Below, one piece after another: positions 6,395 through 10,386 of a DNA stretch of 10,386 nt (position 1 is its first letter; every line of letters starts with the position of its first letter). The translations under genes and the position numbers were made by a program. Under the pieces are notes generated by a model. That model was not told the origin of the DNA and did not search any database. It saw only the letters and a list, made by a program, of their open reading frames with translations. The stretch lies in assembly GCA_903930095.1 (NCBI GenBank), contig CAIYXE010000778.1, positions 1-10,386 on the forward strand. Direction: 5' to 3'. This DNA comes from an uncultured Hyphomicrobiales bacterium. GTDB lineage: Bacteria > Pseudomonadota > Alphaproteobacteria > Rhizobiales > Aestuariivirgaceae.

Positions 6395-7663
6395 TCAGGC
6401 CAGCATCAGCAACGGTTCCTCAATAAGGCCCTTGAAGGCCTGGAGCAACTCGGCCCCTACGGCGCCATCGACCGCGCGATGATCACAGGAGAGCGTGCAG
6501 CCCATCTGCGTAGCGAGCACCGGCTGTCCCTTTATGGGGATGAAGCGCTCGACGGCGGCACCCACCGCAAGAATCGTGGCCTGCGGCGGGTTGATGATGG
6601 CGGTGAACTGCTCGATCCCATACATGCCGAGGTTCGAGATTGCCGCTGAACCGCCTTGATATTCCCCGGGGCTCAGTCTGCGCTCCCGCGCCCGTGCAGC
6701 CAGGTCCTTCATTTCGGCGGAGATGGCGGTGAGCGTTTTCTTCTCTGCCGCGCGGATGACAGGTGTGAAAAGCCCGCCCTCCACCGCGACGGCGACGCCC
6801 ACATCGCTCGCCCGGTGGCGGAGGATGGCATCACCCGCCCAGGTGACATTGGCGGCAGGCACCTTCTGCAAGGCCAGCGCCATGGCCTTGATGATGAAGT
6901 CATTGATCGACAGCTTCCACAGCGGCTTGCCATCCGCACCCATGGGTGCCGACGCATTCAGCTGTTCGCGCGCAGCCTTGAGCCTGTCGATGGTGCAGGT
7001 GACGGAAAGATAGAAATGCGGCACCGTCTGCTTCGATTCGGTCAGCCGTGCGGCGATGGTGCGGCGCATGCCGTCCACCGGCACGGCCTCATAGCTGCCT
7101 TCGGCATAGAGCTTCCGGACGCCCTCATGCGAAGGCACGGCAACTGGCGTGGCAACCGGCGTGGCAATCGCGGGGGAGGGGGCGGGTCTGGCCTCTCCCA
7201 CTGCGCGCACATCCGCCGCCGTGATGCGGCCGCGCGGGCCTGAGCCGGCAATCGCCCCGATGGCAAGCCCTGCCTGCCGCGCCAGCCTGCGGGCGAGCGG
7301 CGTGGCCCGCGGGATGTCGCCGTTGATGGCGTGAGCTTGAACGGCGGGCGCTGCAGCAACCGTGGTGGGCGGCACGGTTTCAGACCGCGGTGCTGCGGCA
7401 CTGGCTGGCGGGGTGACGGCCTCGCCCTCGGCATAGATATAGGCCACGGGCGAGCCGACGGACGCGGTGCCGCCCTCTGCCACCATGACGTTGCGGAGAA
7501 TGCCCTCGGCTGGAGAATCGATCTCCATTGCTGCCTTGTCGGTCTCGATCTCGAAGAGGAGCGCGCCCTTGGCGACCCTGTCGCCGTCCTTGACATGCCA
7601 TTTGCTGATCTTGCCCGTCGCCATGTCCATGTCGACCCGGGGCAGGATGACTTCGACCGCCAT
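6395..7663 (-). CDS. E2 acyltransferase of a 2-oxo-acid/acetoin-type dehydrogenase complex
   Basis: This 422-residue protein is the core of a TPP-dependent dehydrogenase complex and transfers the acyl group from lipoamide to CoA. Domains in order are a single lipoyl domain (about 1-80) with the lipoylated lysine K43 in ETDKAAMEI; an Ala/Pro/Val-rich linker; a peripheral subunit-binding domain (about 117-155, ATPLARRLARQAGL and GRITAADV); a second linker; and the catalytic domain (about 193-422) with the active-site CDHRAVDG at the C-terminus (H395). The start codon is one base after the E1beta stop, with GAAGGGG upstream. The single lipoyl domain suits acetoin-dehydrogenase and alphaproteobacterial PDH E2 proteins alike. 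The genes upstream supply E1; no E3 gene lies in the window, so a shared lipoamide dehydrogenase would have to reoxidise the lipoyl group. The complex type is firm, the acyl substrate is not. Confidence 0.93.
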   Translation of the reverse strand: MAVEVILPRVDMDMATGKISKWHVKDGDRVAKGALLFEIETDKAAMEIDSPAEGILRNVMVAEGGTASVGSPVAYIYAEGEAVTPPASAAAPRSETVPPTTVAAAPAVQAHAINGDIPRATPLARRLARQAGLAIGAIAGSGPRGRITAADVRAVGEARPAPSPAIATPVATPVAVPSHEGVRKLYAEGSYEAVPVDGMRRTIAARLTESKQTVPHFYLSVTCTIDRLKAAREQLNASAPMGADGKPLWKLSINDFIIKAMALALQKVPAANVTWAGDAILRHRASDVGVAVAVEGGLFTPVIRAAEKKTLTAISAEMKDLAARARERRLSPGEYQGGSAAISNLGMYGIEQFTAIINPPQATILAVGAAVERFIPIKGQPVLATQMGCTLSCDHRAVDGAVGAELLQAFKGLIEEPLLMLA

Positions 7664-7664
7664 G

Positions 7665-8657
7665 TCAGACGCGCCCCTTCACCAGGCTACGCAGCCCATC
7701 GACGATGCCCGGAACCTGCGGCACCGCGGCCTTCTCGAGCTGCGGATTGTAGGGGATGGGCGACTCGGCCCCGCCCAGCCGCATGATCGGCGCATCGAGA
7801 TAGTCGAATGCCTCGCTCTCGGCGATGCGCGCGCTGATCTCCGCGCCGATGCCCAGCGACTTGACGCCTTCATAGACGCAGGCCAGCCGCGTGGTCTTCT
7901 TCACGCTTTCGATGATGGTGGCGGTATCGATGGGGCGAAGGGTGCGAAGGTCGATCACCTCGACGTCGATCCCCTCCGCGGCCAGCGTCTCCGCGGCCTC
8001 GAGCGACTTGTGCACCATGATGGAGGTGGCCACCACCGTGACGTCCCGTCCGGGCCTGGCCACATGGGCCTTGCCAATCGGCACGCGGTAGGGTTCCTCC
8101 GGCACGATCCCCTTGGTCTTGTAGAGGAGCTTGTGCTCGAACACCATGACGGGGTCCGGATCGTCGATCGCCGCGAGCAGCAGGCCCTTGATGTCTGCAG
8201 GCGTCGATGGCTGCACGACCTTCAGGCCAGGCACATGCGCCAGCCATGCATCGAGCGATTGGGAATGCTGTGCCGCGGCACCCGTGCCGGATCCGGCGGG
8301 AAAGCGCATGACGAGCGGCACGTTCACCTTGCCGCCCAGCATATAGCGGAGCTTTGCCGCCTGGTTCACGATCTGCTCCATGGCGAGCGTCGCGAAGTCG
8401 GAAAACTGAAACTCGAGCACCGGCTTGCAGCCCGCCAGCGCCGCGCCAACCGCGACGCCCGCCTGGCCCAGTTCCGAGATCGGCGCGTCCATCACGCGGT
8501 CCTCGCCGTAGCGGTGCACGAGGTCGCCCGTGACCTGGAAGGCGCCGCCATAGACGCCGATGTCCTCGCCCATCAGGAAAACAGACGGGTCTGCGTCCAT
8601 CGCCTGCGCCAGCGCTTCCTGGATCGCCTGGGCATAGGTCAGTTCACGTGTGCTCAT
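7665..8657 (-). CDS. TPP-dependent dehydrogenase E1 component, beta subunit
   Basis: This 330-residue subunit pairs with the E1alpha encoded just upstream to form the thiamine-diphosphate enzyme that cleaves or decarboxylates the substrate and acylates the lipoyl group of E2. The family landmarks are present: [13 protein letters not shown] (28-40), DAPISELG with the TPP-activating glutamate E62, EFQFSDFA, the [20 protein letters not shown] block (128-147, with H131) and [13 protein letters not shown] in the transketolase C-terminal domain. Its length is that of ordinary E1beta proteins. Its ATG at 8657 overlaps the E1alpha stop by one base (TGATG), so the two subunits are translationally coupled. 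Acetoin dehydrogenase and pyruvate dehydrogenase E1beta chains are close relatives, and the sequence alone does not decide between an acyloin and a 2-oxo acid. Confidence 0.93.
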   Translation of the reverse strand: MSTRELTYAQAIQEALAQAMDADPSVFLMGEDIGVYGGAFQVTGDLVHRYGEDRVMDAPISELGQAGVAVGAALAGCKPVLEFQFSDFATLAMEQIVNQAAKLRYMLGGKVNVPLVMRFPAGSGTGAAAQHSQSLDAWLAHVPGLKVVQPSTPADIKGLLLAAIDDPDPVMVFEHKLLYKTKGIVPEEPYRVPIGKAHVARPGRDVTVVATSIMVHKSLEAAETLAAEGIDVEVIDLRTLRPIDTATIIESVKKTTRLACVYEGVKSLGIGAEISARIAESEAFDYLDAPIMRLGGAESPIPYNPQLEKAAVPQVPGIVDGLRSLVKGRV

Positions 8658-9673
8658 CAGGCGGCCTCGGGCGAATAGACGTCGCGCGTCACGTCATCCG
8701 GGTCTGGGTCGGTGCCGTTGCGGGCGAATTCGATTCCGGCTGCGATTTCCGCCTCGGCGGCCTGCCTGATCGATCTCACATCCGCCTCGGTGGCGATGCC
8801 ATGCGCCATCAGCTCCGCCTCGAAGCGGGGAATGGGGTCACGCGCCTTCCATTCCTCGATCTCTTCCTTGCTGCGGTAGCGGTTGCGGTCAGACCGTGAG
8901 TGACCGCGGGTGCGGTAGGTCTTGCATTCAACCAGCGTCGGGCCTTCGCCCTTGCGGGCCCGCTCGATCGCCCCGGCAATGGCTTCCTCAACGTCGGCGA
9001 TCGAATTGCCGTCCACGATCACGCCCGGCATGTTGTAGGCGGATGCGCGGTCGGCCACATTGGCCACCGCCATCGAGCGCTCGGTGGAGACCGACATTCC
9101 GTACTTGTTGTTCTCGCAGACGAAGACCACCGGCAGCTTCCAGATCGCCGCCATGTTGAGCGCCTCGTGAAAGGCGCCCTCGTTCGAGGCGCCGTCGCCG
9201 AAGAAGCACATGGCGACGTCATCCCGCTTCTGCTTCTTGATGGCGAGTGCCGCGCCGACCGCGATGGGCAGGCCGCCGCCGACGATGCCGTTGGCGCCCA
9301 GGTTACCCGTCGCCACGTCGGCGATGTGCATGGAGCCTCCACGCCCGCGGCAATAGCCTTCCTCCTTGCCGAAGAACTCGGCGAACATCAGCTTTGGTTC
9401 CGCTCCCTTGCCGATGCAGTGGCCGTGGCCGCGGTGGGTGGAGGTGATGTAATCGCTGTTCCTCAGCGCCATGGTGGCGCCGACGGCCGAAGCCTCCTGC
9501 CCGATCGAGAGGTGCATGGTGCCGTGGATGAGGCCGCGCATATAGGCCTCCTCCGCACCTTCCTCGAAGCGGCGGATCAGGTACATCTTGCGCAGCGCTT
9601 CCTTGAGCTGTGCGGCGCTGTATTTCTGGTAGAAGGGCCGGGCGTTCGGCTTGATGCTGCCAACGGCGTTCAT
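8657..9673 (-). CDS. TPP-dependent dehydrogenase E1 component, alpha subunit
   Basis: A 338-residue E1alpha. The thiamine-diphosphate motif runs from GDG (159-161) through [20 protein letters not shown] to NN (188-189). [13 protein letters not shown] (78-90), [10 protein letters not shown] and [17 protein letters not shown] complete the cofactor and substrate regions, and the late [16 protein letters not shown] loop is intact. The length (338) is like acetoin dehydrogenase AcoA and small PDH alpha chains. The ATG at 9673 overlaps the stop of the SAF-domain oxidoreductase as ATGA, with AAGGAA (complement of 9681-9686) 7 nt upstream. That coupling ties the complex to the oxidoreductase more closely than housekeeping PDH genes would be. 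Acetoin operons usually add acoX or a sigma-54 activator, and none is seen, so the substrate may be another acyloin. Confidence 0.93.
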   Translation of the reverse strand: MNAVGSIKPNARPFYQKYSAAQLKEALRKMYLIRRFEEGAEEAYMRGLIHGTMHLSIGQEASAVGATMALRNSDYITSTHRGHGHCIGKGAEPKLMFAEFFGKEEGYCRGRGGSMHIADVATGNLGANGIVGGGLPIAVGAALAIKKQKRDDVAMCFFGDGASNEGAFHEALNMAAIWKLPVVFVCENNKYGMSVSTERSMAVANVADRASAYNMPGVIVDGNSIADVEEAIAGAIERARKGEGPTLVECKTYRTRGHSRSDRNRYRSKEEIEEWKARDPIPRFEAELMAHGIATEADVRSIRQAAEAEIAAGIEFARNGTDPDPDDVTRDVYSPEAA

Positions 9674-10386
9674 CCGACTGTTCCTTTCAGCATGTCGTCC
9701 TGCCGCTTGCGCAGCATCACGATGCGCGACGTCTCGTCCACGGCGCAGTTCTGGTAGGTGAGGAGCTCGCCCTTGCGGATGGCCCGGATGGCCTTGCCGC
9801 CTTCCAGCAGCCCGCAGGGAACGGCCGCGGACGCCGCCGCGTCCGGCATCGTCATGATCCAGGCACGGTAGGTGTACTCGCCGATCGCATCCAGCCGCTC
9901 ACCCGGCTGCAGGTCCTTCTTGGCAACGGCGCAGACTTCGGCGCTCGGCACGTCGAGCGGCTGCATGTCAGCGGTTCCATAAAGCACGGCGCGCGCGCAG
10001 GAGAGCGGCACCTCGAGGCTGGTCAGGTGGTAGGGGCGGTAGAAGGTGTAGTAGGGGCCGGGGCCCAGCTTCAGGTCGTGCATGCGCTCACGCACCCGCG
10101 GATGAGACATTTCGGCGATCACGAACACACCTGGCGCAACACCCTTGCCGATCGAGTAGTCGACCACGCCCTTGCGCGAGAGAACGCCGCCGTCCGCCTT
10201 CGGGCACAGCACCTTTTCCAGATCGGTGAGGCCGGCCGCAGGACCGTGCATGCCCGGGCAGTCGGGCACCAGCCCGGTGGCGTTGGCGACAGCCGCCATC
10301 TCGACCATGGTCTTCGATCCGTCGACGAACTCCACCAGCATGCGCGGGTTCATGTTCCGGCGCTTCGCCTCCTCCATGTAGAGGTC
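9670..10386 (-). CDS. SAF-domain, homoserine-dehydrogenase-like oxidoreductase, DXR-like (DRL) family (partial, N-terminus off right edge)
   Basis: The C-terminal 238 residues are visible, open to the right edge; the methionine at 10377 is internal, as DLY precedes it in frame. The fragment has the central catalytic/dimer region (MLVEFVDGSKTMVEMAAVAN, GVVDYSIGKGVAPGVFVI, TFYRPYHLTSLEVPL) and a C-terminal SAF-like domain from about residue 150 (AEVCAVAKKDLQPGERLDAI, later IRKGELLTY). From memory this resembles the Brucella DRL protein, which catalyses the DXP-to-MEP step in place of DXR, and the wider family often annotated homoserine dehydrogenase; I could not run an alignment. Full members have about 430-440 residues, so the NAD(P)-binding Rossmann domain is missing here. 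Its stop overlaps the E1alpha start (ATGA). It may act in biosynthesis as DRL does, or in a catabolic direction given its neighbours. Confidence 0.82.
   Translation of the reverse strand, partial: DLYMEEAKRRNMNPRMLVEFVDGSKTMVEMAAVANATGLVPDCPGMHGPAAGLTDLEKVLCPKADGGVLSRKGVVDYSIGKGVAPGVFVIAEMSHPRVRERMHDLKLGPGPYYTFYRPYHLTSLEVPLSCARAVLYGTADMQPLDVPSAEVCAVAKKDLQPGERLDAIGEYTYRAWIMTMPDAAASAAVPCGLLEGGKAIRAIRKGELLTYQNCAVDETSRIVMLRKRQDDMLKGTVG

Noticed and set aside
7467..8678. Plus-strand open frame of about 400 codons across the E1beta gene
   Set aside because: It lies opposite E1beta, which has all family motifs, and shows only His/Arg/Gly-rich shadow sequence.
6395..9673. Reading the E1/E2 genes plus the MDR dehydrogenase as a plain 2,3-butanediol/acetoin operon
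   Set aside because: A sugar ABC importer, a PfkB kinase, a SorC regulator and a DRL-like enzyme have no role in acetoin use, and acoX/acoR-type genes are absent. It remains the main alternative for the E1/E2 substrate.
8900..9757. Plus-strand open frame opposite E1alpha
   Set aside because: Same reason: E1alpha has a full TPP motif, and the overlapping frame has no family resemblance.
5416..10386. Oxidative D-apiose pathway, which also uses an oxidoisomerase on a branched sugar acid
   Set aside because: None of the visible genes resembles the lactonase or decarboxylase expected there, and the SAF-domain protein looks like the DRL family rather than the 6-phosphogluconate-dehydrogenase-like apionate oxidoisomerase as I recall it.

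Overview
The window is a high-GC stretch with the codon use and gene order of an alphaproteobacterium, most likely of the Hyphomicrobiales/Rhizobiales type. The grounds are a SorC-type regulator divergent from a Tat-exported sugar-binding protein, Shine-Dalgarno sites such as GGAGG, and dense operons with ATGA overlaps. The genus cannot be fixed from sequence reading alone. I see no RNA genes, insertion sequences, CRISPR arrays or phage genes.

Layout. (1) 1-481, minus strand: the N-terminal part of a SorC-family sugar-responsive regulator that runs off the left edge. (2) 482-947: a divergent control region with a perfect 8-bp-arm palindrome (837-863) and related CGAAAC-type half sites at 647-693. 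(3) 948-5358, plus strand: an operon for a Tat-exported substrate-binding protein, two MalF/MalG-type permeases and a zinc alcohol/polyol dehydrogenase. A strong stem-loop lies between the binding-protein and permease genes. No ABC ATPase gene is present. (4) 5359-5415: a short convergent gap with a weak hairpin. (5) 5416-10386, minus strand and read leftwards: a tight operon in the order SAF-domain oxidoreductase (N-terminus off the right edge), 2-oxo-acid/acetoin-type dehydrogenase E1alpha, E1beta, E2, then a PfkB-family sugar kinase. No E3 gene is present.

How the genes may work together. Importer, regulator, polyol dehydrogenase and PfkB kinase together point to catabolism of a small sugar or sugar alcohol. 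The distinctive point is that the right-hand partial gene resembles DRL, the DXR-like enzyme of Brucella that interconverts 1-deoxy-D-xylulose 5-phosphate (DXP) and 2-C-methyl-D-erythritol 4-phosphate (MEP), and that it is translationally coupled to a TPP-dependent acyloin-cleaving type of E1/E2 complex. DXP is itself a methyl acyloin, CH3-CO-CHOH-R, the structure acetoin dehydrogenases cleave. My leading hypothesis is a catabolic pathway for 2-C-methyl-D-erythritol or 1-deoxy-D-xylulose: import, PfkB phosphorylation, DRL-like oxidation and rearrangement of MEP to DXP, then E1/E2 cleavage to acetyl-CoA and glyceraldehyde 3-phosphate. Family assignments are solid. The substrate and pathway are inference.
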